Shown here piece after piece: positions 7,752 through 16,909 of a stretch of 64,000 nucleotides of DNA. The DNA is from JAJAZB01 sp964244295 (GTDB lineage Bacteria > Bacteroidota > Bacteroidia > Cytophagales > Spirosomataceae), in the NCBI GenBank assembly GCA_964244295.1, contig CAXTIG010000015.1, forward strand, positions 1 to 64,000. Direction: 5' to 3'. The position numbers and the translations under genes are program-made. Position 1 is the first letter of the stretch, and the number at the start of each line of letters is the position of its first letter. Below the pieces are notes generated by a model. It was not told where the DNA came from and did no database searches. It was given only the letters and a program-made list of their open reading frames with translations.

Positions 7752-9518
7752 ATGCGCTTCTTTTCGACCAACCTGCTCGGGCTGCTGCTGCTGGGTGCTC
7801 CGGTTTCCGCCCAGGAGCTAACCACCCACTTCGAGCGAACCAACGGCACCCAAACCCCCACCTACTGGCAGGGCATTCAGGAATTCAAAACCCTCGATGC
7901 CCGCTTTCCACAAATTCAGATGCGGGCGATGGGCCTCACGGACTCCGGCGAACCGCTGCACCTGCTGCTGATGAGCAACGACCGCAACCGCGCGGCGGAC
8001 CGTTTCGATCTGGCCCGGCAGCGGCAAAAAGGCAAGTGCATCGTGCTCATCGACAACGCCATCCACCCCGGCGAACCCGACGGCGTGGATGCTACCCTGC
8101 GCCTGTTGCGCGATTTGGCACTGGGCAAAAACGGAGCCAAACTCCCCGACAACGTGCTGCTGGCCGTGATCCCGTTTTACAACGTCGACGGGGCCATCAA
8201 CCGCAATGCCAGCAGCCGCGCCAACCAGAACGGGCCGAAGGAGGCGGGCTTCCGGGCCAACGCCCGCAACTACGATCTGAACCGGGATTTCGTGAAAAGC
8301 GACACGCGCAATTCTCGCTCGTTCGCGCAACTTTTTCACCTCGTCGACCCGGATGTGTTCGTCGATACCCACGTGAGCAACGGGGCCGATTACCAGCACG
8401 TGATGACGCTTATTGCCACCCAACCCGACAAACTCGGCGGCGAACTGGGCGCGTTTCTGCACGACGTGCTGACGCCGTTTTTGTATTCGGAAATGGCCAA
8501 AAAGAATTTCCCGATGACGCCCTACGTCGAGAATTTCGGCCCGAACATCGCCGCCGAAGGCTTGCGTGGATTTTTGGACAATTCCCGCTACTCGACCGGG
8601 TACGCGGCGCTGTTTCAGGTCATCGGTTTCATGCCCGAAACCCATATGCTCAAGCCTTACGCCCAGCGCGTGGAGGCCACCTACCAGTTGCTGCGCACGT
8701 TTTTAGAGTTTGCCGGAAAACGGGGAAACGAACTCCGCGCCGTGAAGCAGCGGGCACGGGCGGCGGTCAAAGCCCAGACCGATTTTGCCCTGACCTGGCG
8801 GCCCGATACCACCCGCGCCGACACGGTGCTGTTTCGGGGCTACGGCTTCGGCTACAAACCCAGCGAGGTGTCGGGGCAGCCGAGGCTGTACTACGATCGC
8901 AGCCAGCCTTACGAAAAAAAGACCCGGTACTTCAGCTATTTTTTGCCGCAAAATCCAGCGAAAAAACCGGCAGCCTACCTGATTCCCCAGGGTTGGTGGA
9001 ACGTGATTGACCTCCTCAAACTCAACGGCGTGGCGATGCGCCAACTCCCCGCCGACACCACGCTCAGCGTGGAAGTAACCCGCATCGACGACTACAAAAG
9101 CAGCCCCCGGCCCTACGAGGGGCACCACCTCAATTCCGACGTAAAAACCAGCGTCACGCGCCAATCGCTGCGGTTCCGCAAGGGCGATTACCTCATCCCG
9201 ACCGGGCAGGCGACCGACCGCTACTTAGTGGAAATGCTCGAACCCGGTGGGCCGGACTCGTTTTTTTCCTGGAATTTTTTCGACCCCATTCTTCAACAAA
9301 AAGAAGGCTATTCGGCCTACGTGTTCGAGGACCTGGCCGCCGACCTGCTTCGACGCGACCCGGTTTTGCGCGAGAAACTCGAAAAGCGCCGCGCCGACGA
9401 CCCCGCTTTCGCCAAAAATGGCCGCGCCCAACTCGATTTTGTGTACCGGAATTCACCGTACAACGAGCCGGAGTACCTGCGGTTGCCGGTGTTTCGGGTG
9501 CCGATGGGAAAATGGTGA
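7752..9518 (+). CDS. Secreted M14-family zinc carboxypeptidase
   Basis: The 588-residue protein starts with a signal peptide (MRFFSTNLLGLLLLGAPVSA, cleavage about 20/21). The zinc ligands of the M14 family appear as HPGEPDG (His105, Glu108), with the later His in DTHVSNGADYQH. The acidic catalytic residue should lie around 300-340. It probably trims peptides outside the cytoplasm. The last residues (MGKW) and the TGA stop are encoded by the start of a family C repeat. The gene is convergent with the TonB receptor downstream. Confidence 0.88.
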   Translation: MRFFSTNLLGLLLLGAPVSAQELTTHFERTNGTQTPTYWQGIQEFKTLDARFPQIQMRAMGLTDSGEPLHLLLMSNDRNRAADRFDLARQRQKGKCIVLIDNAIHPGEPDGVDATLRLLRDLALGKNGAKLPDNVLLAVIPFYNVDGAINRNASSRANQNGPKEAGFRANARNYDLNRDFVKSDTRNSRSFAQLFHLVDPDVFVDTHVSNGADYQHVMTLIATQPDKLGGELGAFLHDVLTPFLYSEMAKKNFPMTPYVENFGPNIAAEGLRGFLDNSRYSTGYAALFQVIGFMPETHMLKPYAQRVEATYQLLRTFLEFAGKRGNELRAVKQRARAAVKAQTDFALTWRPDTTRADTVLFRGYGFGYKPSEVSGQPRLYYDRSQPYEKKTRYFSYFLPQNPAKKPAAYLIPQGWWNVIDLLKLNGVAMRQLPADTTLSVEVTRIDDYKSSPRPYEGHHLNSDVKTSVTRQSLRFRKGDYLIPTGQATDRYLVEMLEPGGPDSFFSWNFFDPILQQKEGYSAYVFEDLAADLLRRDPVLREKLEKRRADDPAFAKNGRAQLDFVYRNSPYNEPEYLRLPVFRVPMGKW

Positions 9519-9550
9519 ATTTTACTTCACATTTCACCACTCACCCTTCG
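9510..9550. repeat. Family C heptamer repeat (GTGAATG type) at the M14 stop
   Basis: GGTGAAT/TTTCACC-type units form a short inverted repeat between two convergent genes. The TGA stop of the carboxypeptidase (9516-9518) is part of the repeat. Confidence 0.65.
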
Positions 9551-9553
9551 CCA

Positions 9554-11944
9554 TTAAAACCTCCCCGTCACCGTCACGCCCACCGTGCGGGGGGTGCCGA
9601 GGCTCACGGCCCCGAAGTTGTAGCCGTAGGCGAGGTAGGTTTTATCGGCCAGGTTGCGGCCCCAGAACAGCACGTCGAGGTGCTTGCTCACCAGCCCGGC
9701 CCGGACGTTGAACAGGGCGTAAGGCGATTGCCTGACGTTGTTTTGCAAATCGAAAAACTGGGTGCCCAGGTGTCGCCACTCGCCCCGCGCCAGCAGCCGG
9801 AATGTTTTCCCGACGGGCAAGCCGTACTGCACGGCCAGCATCGAGGTCACGTCAGGCGTGAGGATTTGGCGGTTGCCGTTGAAGGATTTTTCCGTCGTTT
9901 CGCCCGTATCGTAGTTGGTTACGGGCAGGGCCAGTTTGGTGTACTTCGCGTCGGTGTAGCCGAAGTTGTACTCCACCTCCAAGCCCCGCAGCGGCGTGGC
10001 GCTCAATTCCACTTCCAGGCCCCGGCTTTGCAGGGTTCCCGCGTTCTGAATCGCCGTCTGCGCCCGCGTGGGCAGCAGCGTGGTGATTTGCGCGTTGCTC
10101 ACGGTGGTGGCAAACAGCGTAAAATTGGCCCGCAGGCGGTTTTGAAAACCGGTCGTTTTGATTCCCACCTCCACGTTGTCGCTGTATTCCGGCTCGAAGG
10201 CCACCAGCGGAGCCGCCGAAGGGTCGTAGTCGATTTGGCTCAAACCACCCGAACGGAAACCCCGCGCGTAACTGGCATACAGCGTTTTGCTGTCCGAAAG
10301 CCGGTAAGCCAGCGCCAGTTTGGGCGTGACCGCCGAGAAATTAGTCTTGCGGCTCGTGTCGGCCTGGGTGGGAATTGGGTCCATTCCAGGCAAGACAAAA
10401 TCGCTTCCCACCGCCAGATTCTGTTTTTCGTAGTCGTAGCGCAGCCCGGCGGTGAGGTCGAAGCGCTCGCTGAGGGCGTAACTAACCTGCCCGAAGAACG
10501 CGATACCGAAGTTTTCGGACTTCGAGCGGGTATCGACCTGGTAGGGCGCGCCGGGTTGCCCGAAGGCTTCGGCGTCCTTCCCGGCGGCCAGGCTTTGCCG
10601 GGTCGGGTCGTTTTGCAAAAAGAAAAAGGAACCCAGCGTCCAGCGCCATTTCGACTCGGTTTTGGCGGAAGAATGCAGGCGCAGTTCCTGGGTAAAAATG
10701 CCCACGCGGTTGTCGGGACCTTCACCGATTTTGATGCTGTTCACGTCTAAACCCGACGCCTCGAAGGGCAGTTGCACGTCGGCGTCGATGGCTCCCTGGT
10801 AGTAGCGGAGGTTTTGCTGCCAGGCCGAAATGCTCGTAAAATCCACCTTCGGGCCGTAGTGCGCCAGGGTGAGCGAGGCGTTGAGGGTGTTGTCGGTGTC
10901 GGTGGCCACGGCGTCGTAGTTGACTTTGAACGGTGCTTTGAACGCCTGCTCCGCGCTCTGAATCAAGGCAAACGAGCCGTCGTTGCGCCGGTTGTGGTGC
11001 TTGAGGTTGACCGTGGCCGACCAGCGCGGCGACATCAGCCATTTCAGGTAATAATTCCCCGTCGCGGCCTGGTACCGGTCGAACTTCGAGTTGTTGAACA
11101 CGTTGGTGTAGTACCCATCGCGCCGGTCGAATATTCCCGAAGCCCCGAAGAAAAGTTTGTCTTTCACGAGCGGCGTCCGTACCCCCAGTGAGTAGCGCTG
11201 CTGGCCGTAGGAGCCGAAATTGAGTTCGGCAAAACCCCGCGTTTCGTTGCCCGGTTGCCGGGTGATCACGTTGATGACCCCGCCCATCGCGTTGCGCCCG
11301 TAAAGCGTACCCTGCGGGCCGCGCAGCACTTCAATCCGTTCGATGTCGAGCAGTTGCGGAATGTACGCGTCGAGGCGAAACTGACTCACGCCGTCGACGT
11401 AAGTCGCCACGGGTTGGTCGTAGCTCGCCGAAGCGATGCCGCGCAGGGACAGGTTGTTGCGGTCGTCGCCAGGGTTGGCGGCGTTGAGGTTGGGCACGAT
11501 GGCGGTCAGGTCTTTGAGGTTCCAGAGGCGGTATTCCTCCACCTGCCGGGCGCTGAACGTCGAAATGGCCTGGGGCAGGCGCTGGGAAAGCTGCTCGGTT
11601 TTGTCGGCCGTCACCACCACCTCATCGAGTTGGCTGGCAACTTCGATGAGCGTAAAATCCAGCGTCTGATCGCCGTTGAAGGTTATCGTCTTGGTCAGCC
11701 CGGCGAAGCCCACCGCCGAAATCCGCACCGTGTACCGCCCGGCGGGAATCCCCTTGAGTTCGTAGCGGCCTTCGCGGTTGGTTGCCGCCCCCAAATCGGT
11801 GTTGAGCAGGTGGACATTCGCCCCGGAAACGGCGGTGCCTGCTGCGTCGGCAATGCGCCCGCTGAGTTGTTGAGCCAACGCGCCGAAGGGCAAACTGAGG
11901 AGAATTAAGCCGATGAAGTGACGTAGTGAAGACAATTTTTTCAT
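9554..11944 (-). CDS. TonB-dependent outer-membrane receptor
   Basis: The 796-residue protein has a signal peptide (ends GALAQQ, about residue 25). A CarboxypepD_reg-like beta-sandwich follows at about 25-110, then the TonB-box region (QLDEVVVTADK). The plug domain includes VEVLRGPQGTLYGRNAMGGVINV, and a 22-strand barrel ends in the aromatic VTVTGRF. Single-gene receptors with this plug and no SusD partner often carry siderophores, vitamins or small glycans. None of the neighbours indicates the ligand. A Bacteroidota-type promoter lies upstream at 11986-12018. Confidence 0.93.
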   Translation of the reverse strand: MKKLSSLRHFIGLILLSLPFGALAQQLSGRIADAAGTAVSGANVHLLNTDLGAATNREGRYELKGIPAGRYTVRISAVGFAGLTKTITFNGDQTLDFTLIEVASQLDEVVVTADKTEQLSQRLPQAISTFSARQVEEYRLWNLKDLTAIVPNLNAANPGDDRNNLSLRGIASASYDQPVATYVDGVSQFRLDAYIPQLLDIERIEVLRGPQGTLYGRNAMGGVINVITRQPGNETRGFAELNFGSYGQQRYSLGVRTPLVKDKLFFGASGIFDRRDGYYTNVFNNSKFDRYQAATGNYYLKWLMSPRWSATVNLKHHNRRNDGSFALIQSAEQAFKAPFKVNYDAVATDTDNTLNASLTLAHYGPKVDFTSISAWQQNLRYYQGAIDADVQLPFEASGLDVNSIKIGEGPDNRVGIFTQELRLHSSAKTESKWRWTLGSFFFLQNDPTRQSLAAGKDAEAFGQPGAPYQVDTRSKSENFGIAFFGQVSYALSERFDLTAGLRYDYEKQNLAVGSDFVLPGMDPIPTQADTSRKTNFSAVTPKLALAYRLSDSKTLYASYARGFRSGGLSQIDYDPSAAPLVAFEPEYSDNVEVGIKTTGFQNRLRANFTLFATTVSNAQITTLLPTRAQTAIQNAGTLQSRGLEVELSATPLRGLEVEYNFGYTDAKYTKLALPVTNYDTGETTEKSFNGNRQILTPDVTSMLAVQYGLPVGKTFRLLARGEWRHLGTQFFDLQNNVRQSPYALFNVRAGLVSKHLDVLFWGRNLADKTYLAYGYNFGAVSLGTPRTVGVTVTGRF

Positions 11945-11985
11945 AAAAATGGGAGTGGTTAGCGAGAAGCCGGGGCTTCGACCTG

Positions 11986-12018
11986 CAAAAATAGGGCTGG
12001 GTGAAGGGTTTTACTCAA
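11986..12018 (-). promoter_or_regulatory. Bacteroidota-type promoter for the TonB receptor
   Basis: On the minus strand, TTG (12018-12016) is followed after 22 nt by TATTTTTG (11993-11986), a perfect TAnnTTTG -7 box. It lies 42-50 bp before the receptor start. Confidence 0.45.
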
Positions 12019-12046
12019 CCAAGAAATTGAAAGGTTGTTTTTGGGT

Positions 12047-12100
12047 AAGGCAAGGGGTCACGTTGAGCGGAACGTTCCGCTCAACGTGACCCCTTGCCTT
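12047..12100. terminator. Perfect 54-bp palindrome (family D), likely terminator
   Basis: The two 27-nt halves, 12047-12073 and 12074-12100, are exact complements with no loop bases. The core GTCACGTTGAGCGGAAC belongs to repeat family D. The palindrome directly follows the stop codon of the LolA-like gene on the minus strand. Confidence 0.8.
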
Positions 12101-12104
12101 ATTT

Positions 12105-12830
12105 TTAGCGCGGCAGCAAAAACAGCGAATCCGCCACCGGATAATTCACCTGCGCCTCGTCGAGGGTGATTTTGAGCACGGTTTGCTCCCCAATTTTACT
12201 CTCCTGACTGAACGGGATTTTGAAGCCCCCGACGTTGCGGTATTCCGTCAGGCGGGTGCGGAGCAGGTCGCCGTCGAGTTCGGGGTTTTTGGCCCTCGCC
12301 ACTTTCAGCAGGGGTAAAAACGAGTGTTTATCCACGAAATACGTTTCGACGGCCCCGCCTTTTTTGGTAAGTTTCAATCGAAAACAAGGTCGTCCGTCCA
12401 CCGTGCTGTCGGCTTCCAGGCTCAGGCGGTGGCCTTTTTTACGGTAGTCGAGAAAAGCCGGCTGCACGTCGGGATCGGCCTCGTTGGCCAGGGCGCGGGC
12501 TTTCGCGCCGCTCAGTCGTTCGGGTTTGGTTTCATCCTTGAACCCGTCGAGTCGCCATCCTTCTTTCCCGTCGAACACCTGCGTGTACTGCTTGCCCTTA
12601 AACGGCACCTCCAGGCGATAGCGATTGGAAACTTTGGCGAAGGTGCGGAAGGGAAACGTCAGCCCGCCGTACACGTAGTCGCCGGTCGTTTTCAGGGTAT
12701 TCAATTTTTGCCAACGAACGGCCCCTCCGGTGGAATCGACCACGCGCTGGGCTACTTCGGGGGCGGTTTGGGCCGTGACGGTCAAGGCCGTGACGAGTAA
12801 AATTCCAATGAGTTTGGTCAGGTGTTGCAT
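12105..12830 (-). CDS. LolA-like outer-membrane lipoprotein-sorting family protein
   Basis: The 241-residue protein begins with a signal peptide (MQHLTKLIGILLVTALTVTA). It continues as a beta-rich domain with the pattern of LolA/LolB-like folds: repeated strands such as KLTKKGGAVETYFVDKHSFL and RYRLEVPFKGKQYTQVFDGK. It is longer than E. coli LolA and lacks a lipobox. Periplasmic lipid or lipoprotein handling is the likely role, but the family is diverse and the ligand is unknown. A LolD-like ATPase gene lies just upstream on the same strand. The pairing fits lipoprotein transport, although no LolC/E permease is present. Confidence 0.65.
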   Translation of the reverse strand: MQHLTKLIGILLVTALTVTAQTAPEVAQRVVDSTGGAVRWQKLNTLKTTGDYVYGGLTFPFRTFAKVSNRYRLEVPFKGKQYTQVFDGKEGWRLDGFKDETKPERLSGAKARALANEADPDVQPAFLDYRKKGHRLSLEADSTVDGRPCFRLKLTKKGGAVETYFVDKHSFLPLLKVARAKNPELDGDLLRTRLTEYRNVGGFKIPFSQESKIGEQTVLKITLDEAQVNYPVADSLFLLPR

Positions 12831-12871
12831 GAAGTAGAAAAGTGAATGAATTTGAAGCTTTCAAAAGTAAT

Positions 12872-12920
12872 CGAGGCCGTCACCCTGCGGAACGGTCCGC
12901 CGCTCAGGGTGACGGCCTCG
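12872..12920. repeat. Family D inverted repeat overlapping the ABC gene end
   Basis: Perfect 16-bp arms at 12872-12887 and 12905-12920. The TGA stop and the last few codons of the LolD-like gene lie inside the repeat. Confidence 0.8.
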
Positions 12921-13581
12921 TCTCCTCCCCCACCATCCGCCCGTCGCGCATTTCCAGTCGCCGGTCGGCGAGGTGGGCGAGGTCGTCGTTGTGAGTGACG
13001 ATGATGAATGTGTGGCCGAGTTCGTCGCGGAGTTGAAAAAACAGGCGGTGCAATTCCTGGGCGTTTTGCGAGTCGAGATTGCCACTGGGTTCGTCGGCAA
13101 ACACAATGGCCGGTTGGTTGACGAGTGCCCGCGCCACGGCGGTGCGTTGCTGTTCGCCACCCGAAAGTTCGGAGGGCAGGTGGTGGAGGCGTTCGCCCAG
13201 ACCTAGCCGCGTGAGCAGGTCGGTGGCGCGTTTCCGCACGGCGGTTTCGTCGGGATCGTTGCCAATCCAGGCGGGCATACACACGTTTTCAAGCGCCGTA
13301 AACTCGGCCAGCAGGTTGTGAAACTGAAACACAAAACCGATGTGCCGGTTGCGAAACTGCGCCTGTGCTTTGGTGCTGAGGGCCGTCACGTCCTGCCCGT
13401 TGAGCAGCAACTGGCCCGCGTCGGGGCGGTCGAGGGTGCCCAGAATGTGGAGCAAGGTGCTTTTCCCCGCCCCCGACGCGCCCACAATGGATACCACTTC
13501 GCCTTTGGCAATTTCCAGATCGATGCCTTTCAAAACGGGCAACGCGCCGTAGGAACGCGTGAGTTGACGGGCTGAAATCAT
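12904..13581 (-). CDS. ABC transporter ATP-binding protein, LolD/MacB type
   Basis: The 225-residue protein carries the Walker A motif GASGAGKST (34-42), the Q-loop in FVFQFHNLL, the signature LSGGEQQR, Walker B IVFADEPSGNLD and the H-loop His in IVTHN. The sequence around the signature is typical of the LolD/MacB/FtsE class, which powers lipoprotein release or export through FtsX-like permeases. No permease gene is adjacent. The C-terminus (ETRPSP) and the stop are encoded by a family D repeat, so the natural end may once have been different. Confidence 0.88.
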   Translation of the reverse strand: MISARQLTRSYGALPVLKGIDLEIAKGEVVSIVGASGAGKSTLLHILGTLDRPDAGQLLLNGQDVTALSTKAQAQFRNRHIGFVFQFHNLLAEFTALENVCMPAWIGNDPDETAVRKRATDLLTRLGLGERLHHLPSELSGGEQQRTAVARALVNQPAIVFADEPSGNLDSQNAQELHRLFFQLRDELGHTFIIVTHNDDLAHLADRRLEMRDGRMVGEETRPSP

Positions 13582-13584
13582 TTT

Positions 13585-13711
13585 TAGGTAATTGGGTAAA
13601 TCGGTGATGGGGTGATTAGAAATTCAGGTAATTCAGTACCTGGAATGAGGCCGTTTTCAAGCCGGGTTTAAGCGCTCCATTTTCCTCAATTACCCATTTC
13701 CCCATTTCCCT
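13585..13711. repeat. Family A heptamer inverted repeat
   Basis: The left arm 13585-13620 (GGTAATT-GGGTAAA-type units) pairs imperfectly with the right arm 13680-13711 (ATTACCC, ATTTCCC). The divergent ABC and SDR genes flank it. The remaining 150 bp before the SDR gene show nothing further. Confidence 0.65.
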
Positions 13712-13864
13712 CTCTACCGAATGCTTGCGCTGAAAAAATGAACCGCAAAGGTAGCCGTTGAGGAACTTGGGTGTCGGATAAATTTTCGCCCCCCCCCGGC
13801 CTGCGAGCGGTATGGTTTTTTACCAAAAAAATCCACCGACGCTTCATCAACCAGTCACTCCCGA

Positions 13865-14731
13865 ATGCCAACGACCGAATTCCGGCCCTCGTCCGAGGAA
13901 ATAGCCGGCCAGCAACTCCCCTACCCCGCCCGGCAGTCGGACGTGGTACCCGCCCCCGACAGCGACTTGTCCAACTACTCCCCCGCCGGAAAACTGCGCG
14001 AAAAGGTAGCCCTGATCACTGGGGCCGACTCCGGTATTGGCCGGGCCGTCGCCATCGCCTTCACAATGGAAGGGGCGAAGGTGGCGATTTTGTACAACGA
14101 GAACGACGCGGACGCCGCCGAAACAAAGCGACTGGTGGAAGAACGGGGCGGGCAATGCCTGGTCATCAAAGCCGACGTGCGCCAGAAAGCCGCCTGCCAG
14201 AAGGCTGTGCAACAGACCGTTGAAGAATTCGGGAGCCTCAACATTCTGATCAACAACGCGGCCTACCAAAAAGCCCAACAAAGGCTGGAAGACATCGACG
14301 AGGAACAATTGCGGCGCTCGTTCGAGACCAACATCTTCGGCTATTTTTTCATGGCCCAGGCGGCATTGCCGCACTTAAAAAAAGGCGATGCCATCGTCAA
14401 CACCGGCAGCATCGTGGGCATCGTGGGCAACCCAATTCTGGTGGACTACACGGCCACGAAAGGCGCGATTCATGCCTTTACGAAATCGCTGGCGATTCAG
14501 TTGGGAAAACGGGGAATCCGGGTCAACTGCGTCGCTCCCGGCCCGGTCTGGACGCCCAACATTCCCGGTACCATGCCCGAAGACGAAGTTCAGAATTTCG
14601 GCCACGAGGTCGCCCTGGCCCGGCCCGGTCAGCCTGAAGAACTGGCCCCGGCCTACGTGCTGCTGGCTTGCGACGAGGGCAGTTTCATGACCGGGGCCAT
14701 CGTGGAAGTGACGGGCGGTAAACTCGGCTAA
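13865..14731 (+). CDS. SDR-family oxidoreductase (stress-protein 39/YhdF type)
   Basis: The 288-residue protein has a 45-residue N-terminal extension typical of this SDR branch, then the cofactor motif TGADSGIG (52-59), NNAA (130-133), catalytic Ser182 and Tyr195-x3-Lys199. It therefore should use NAD(P)H on a carbonyl or alcohol. Its stop lies 3 bp before the next gene start, so it is probably co-transcribed with the gluconate-dehydrogenase-like and GMC genes downstream. Relatives are linked with general stress; the substrate is unknown. Confidence 0.88.
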   Translation: MPTTEFRPSSEEIAGQQLPYPARQSDVVPAPDSDLSNYSPAGKLREKVALITGADSGIGRAVAIAFTMEGAKVAILYNENDADAAETKRLVEERGGQCLVIKADVRQKAACQKAVQQTVEEFGSLNILINNAAYQKAQQRLEDIDEEQLRRSFETNIFGYFFMAQAALPHLKKGDAIVNTGSIVGIVGNPILVDYTATKGAIHAFTKSLAIQLGKRGIRVNCVAPGPVWTPNIPGTMPEDEVQNFGHEVALARPGQPEELAPAYVLLACDEGSFMTGAIVEVTGGKLG

Positions 14732-14734
14732 GGC

Positions 14735-15295
14735 ATGCAATCCCTCCTACCCGGCACGGTCCGTGCCCTCCTCAACGGTCCGTCGGTGACACCCGCCACG
14801 CGCCGGGCTTTGTTGCAACGGCTGGAGGCGGCTCCGTCCGCTCCCCGGTTTTTTACGGAATCGGAATTTACCCTGCTCCAATCCGTCTGCGCCCGGCTGA
14901 TTCCCCAACCAGAGCGGGAAAATCCCATCGACATCGCGGCCTCCATCGACCAACGCCTGAGCGCCGGAAAAACCGACGGCTGGCGCTACGAGGCCCTGCC
15001 CCCCGACGGAGAAGCCTACCGGGCGGGTTTGCGCGGACTCGATGAAAGTGCCTTGGCTGAGGCTGGGCAGCCGTTTCAACGGCTTTCCGATTCTGATCAG
15101 GATGCTCTCCTTCGTGCCGTTCAGCGCGGTGAAGCGCCGGGAGCAGGTTGGAAGCACCTTCCGGCAGCCCGCTTTTTTGAAGAACTGTTGGTCGAGGCCG
15201 TAGAAGTATATTTCAGTCACCCGTCGGCGCAGGAAGAAATCGGGTACGTGGGCTTCGCGGACGCGGCGGGTGGGCAGCGGGTGGGATTTGATTGA
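14735..15295 (+). CDS. Gluconate 2-dehydrogenase subunit 3-like protein
   Basis: The 186-residue protein matches the small-subunit pattern: FFTESEFTLLQSVCARLIPQ near residue 40, RFFEELLVEAVEVYFSHP near 150 and a C-terminal GYVGFADAAGG. In characterised gluconate 2-dehydrogenases this subunit carries the Tat signal and escorts the flavoprotein, but no twin-arginine signal is visible here. The next gene encodes the expected GMC flavoprotein partner. No cytochrome c subunit gene follows, so electrons must go to another acceptor. Confidence 0.82.
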   Translation: MQSLLPGTVRALLNGPSVTPATRRALLQRLEAAPSAPRFFTESEFTLLQSVCARLIPQPERENPIDIAASIDQRLSAGKTDGWRYEALPPDGEAYRAGLRGLDESALAEAGQPFQRLSDSDQDALLRAVQRGEAPGAGWKHLPAARFFEELLVEAVEVYFSHPSAQEEIGYVGFADAAGGQRVGFD

Positions 15296-15344
15296 ACACT
15301 GCTTGCCCCTACGAAATTTCAAGGTCATTTTTCCCTAAAAATTA

Positions 15345-16883
15345 ATGCGTCAGTTCAGCCTCAACGAGACCGTCGATGCCGTAGTGATTGGTACCGGCGC
15401 GGGCGGCGCACCCCTGCTGGCGCGACTGGCCACCGCAGGTTTGAAGGTGGTCGCGCTCGAAGCGGGCAACTTCTGGAACCCCGCCGAGGACTTCGCCACC
15501 GACGAACGCGCCCAGGATTTTCTATTCTGGAACGACGAACGCCTCAGCGCCGGAAGCGACCCATTGGCCTTTGGCCGCAATAATTCCGGCACCGGCGTGG
15601 GCGGCTCCACCCTGCACTACACCGCTTACACCCCCCGCGCCCAACCCGACGATTTGCGCCTGAACACCGAGTTCGGTGTGGGCGAGGACTGGCCCCTTTC
15701 CTACGCCGACCTCGAACCGTACTACGACGAACTGGAGCAGTTTCTGGGAATTTCCGGCCCTTCGCCCTACCCCTGGGGGCCGCCCCGAAAACAAAGCTAC
15801 CCCCTGGCCCCGCTCCCGCTCAACGGTGCAGCGCAACTGATGCAACGCGCCGGGAAAAAACTGGGAATTCGCACGTCGCCCGCCGCCAACGCCGCCCTTA
15901 GTGGGAGTTACTACCGCGAAGGTGTCGGCTGGCGACCGGCCTGCACCAACCGGGGCTTTTGCCAGGCTGGGTGCAGCGTGGGCGCAAAGGCCAGCATGGA
16001 TGTGACCTTCATCCCCCTGGCCCTGCACCACGGGGCCGAAGTGCGAGCCGAAAGCTTCGTGACCCAACTCGTTCGGGACACCAGCGGGCGCCTGAGCGAA
16101 GTCGTGTACCGGCGGGCGGGGCGCGAAGAGCGACAACGATGCCGGGCGGTGTTCCTCTGCGCCGGAGCCATCGAAACGCCCCGTTTGCTGCTGCTCAACG
16201 GGTTAGCCAACGAAAGCGGGCAAGTCGGGAAAAACTTTATGGCGCACACCGGTTTACAGGTTTGGGGAGAATTTGACGAAGAAATTCAGCCGTTTAAAGG
16301 CATTCCGGGCGGGTTGATTTCGGAGGACACCCACCGCCCGGCGGGGGCCGATTTTGCGGGCGGCTACCTGCTGCAATCCATCGGCGTGATGCCCGTTACC
16401 TACGCCTCGCAACTGGCACGGGGCACGGGGCTTTGGGGCGAAAACCTCCGCGAACGAATGCGGGCTTACCCCCACGTGGCGGGCATCAACATTCTGGGCG
16501 AGTGCCTGCCTTCGGCGCAAAATTTTATGGAACTGGCCGAGGAAAAAGACGAGCGGGGCCTGCCCAAACCCCGCGTTTATTTTACCAACGGAGAAAACGA
16601 AAAACGACTCAACGCCCACGCCGAACGCCTGATGCGCCAGCTTTGGGAGGCCGCCGGGGCGCGAAACGTGTGGCGCTTTCCGCGCAACGCCCACGTCATC
16701 GGTACCTGCCGGATGGGCAACGACCCCGACCGGGCCGTGGTTGATGCCGATGGCCGCTCGTTCGGAATTCCAAACCTGTACGTCTGCGACAATTCGGCGT
16801 TTCCGAGCGCGTTGAGCGTCAACCCGGCCCTGACCATCATGGCGCTGTCGCTGCGGGTAGCGGACCGGTTTTTAAACCCTTGA
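15345..16883 (+). CDS. GMC-family FAD oxidoreductase
   Basis: The 512-residue protein carries the FAD motif GTGAGG (16-21), an LEAG ADP-binding Glu near 41, the GSTLHYTA block and the C-terminal HVIGTCRMG ... NPALTIMAL block with the active-site His. It belongs to the branch that includes the large subunits of gluconate 2-dehydrogenase and related sugar or sugar-acid dehydrogenases. It would oxidise a sugar or polyol hydroxyl with the subunit 3-like protein encoded just upstream. The exact substrate is not deducible. Confidence 0.9.
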   Translation: MRQFSLNETVDAVVIGTGAGGAPLLARLATAGLKVVALEAGNFWNPAEDFATDERAQDFLFWNDERLSAGSDPLAFGRNNSGTGVGGSTLHYTAYTPRAQPDDLRLNTEFGVGEDWPLSYADLEPYYDELEQFLGISGPSPYPWGPPRKQSYPLAPLPLNGAAQLMQRAGKKLGIRTSPAANAALSGSYYREGVGWRPACTNRGFCQAGCSVGAKASMDVTFIPLALHHGAEVRAESFVTQLVRDTSGRLSEVVYRRAGREERQRCRAVFLCAGAIETPRLLLLNGLANESGQVGKNFMAHTGLQVWGEFDEEIQPFKGIPGGLISEDTHRPAGADFAGGYLLQSIGVMPVTYASQLARGTGLWGENLRERMRAYPHVAGINILGECLPSAQNFMELAEEKDERGLPKPRVYFTNGENEKRLNAHAERLMRQLWEAAGARNVWRFPRNAHVIGTCRMGNDPDRAVVDADGRSFGIPNLYVCDNSAFPSALSVNPALTIMALSLRVADRFLNP

Positions 16884-16909
16884 AAAACTAGTGAAACGCA
16901 TTTTTTCCA

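Noticed and set aside
9512..10750. 412-codon plus-strand frame opposite the TonB receptor
   Set aside because: It is an antisense shadow of a clearly typed receptor in high-GC DNA, low in family-like composition and rich in Arg, Gly and His.
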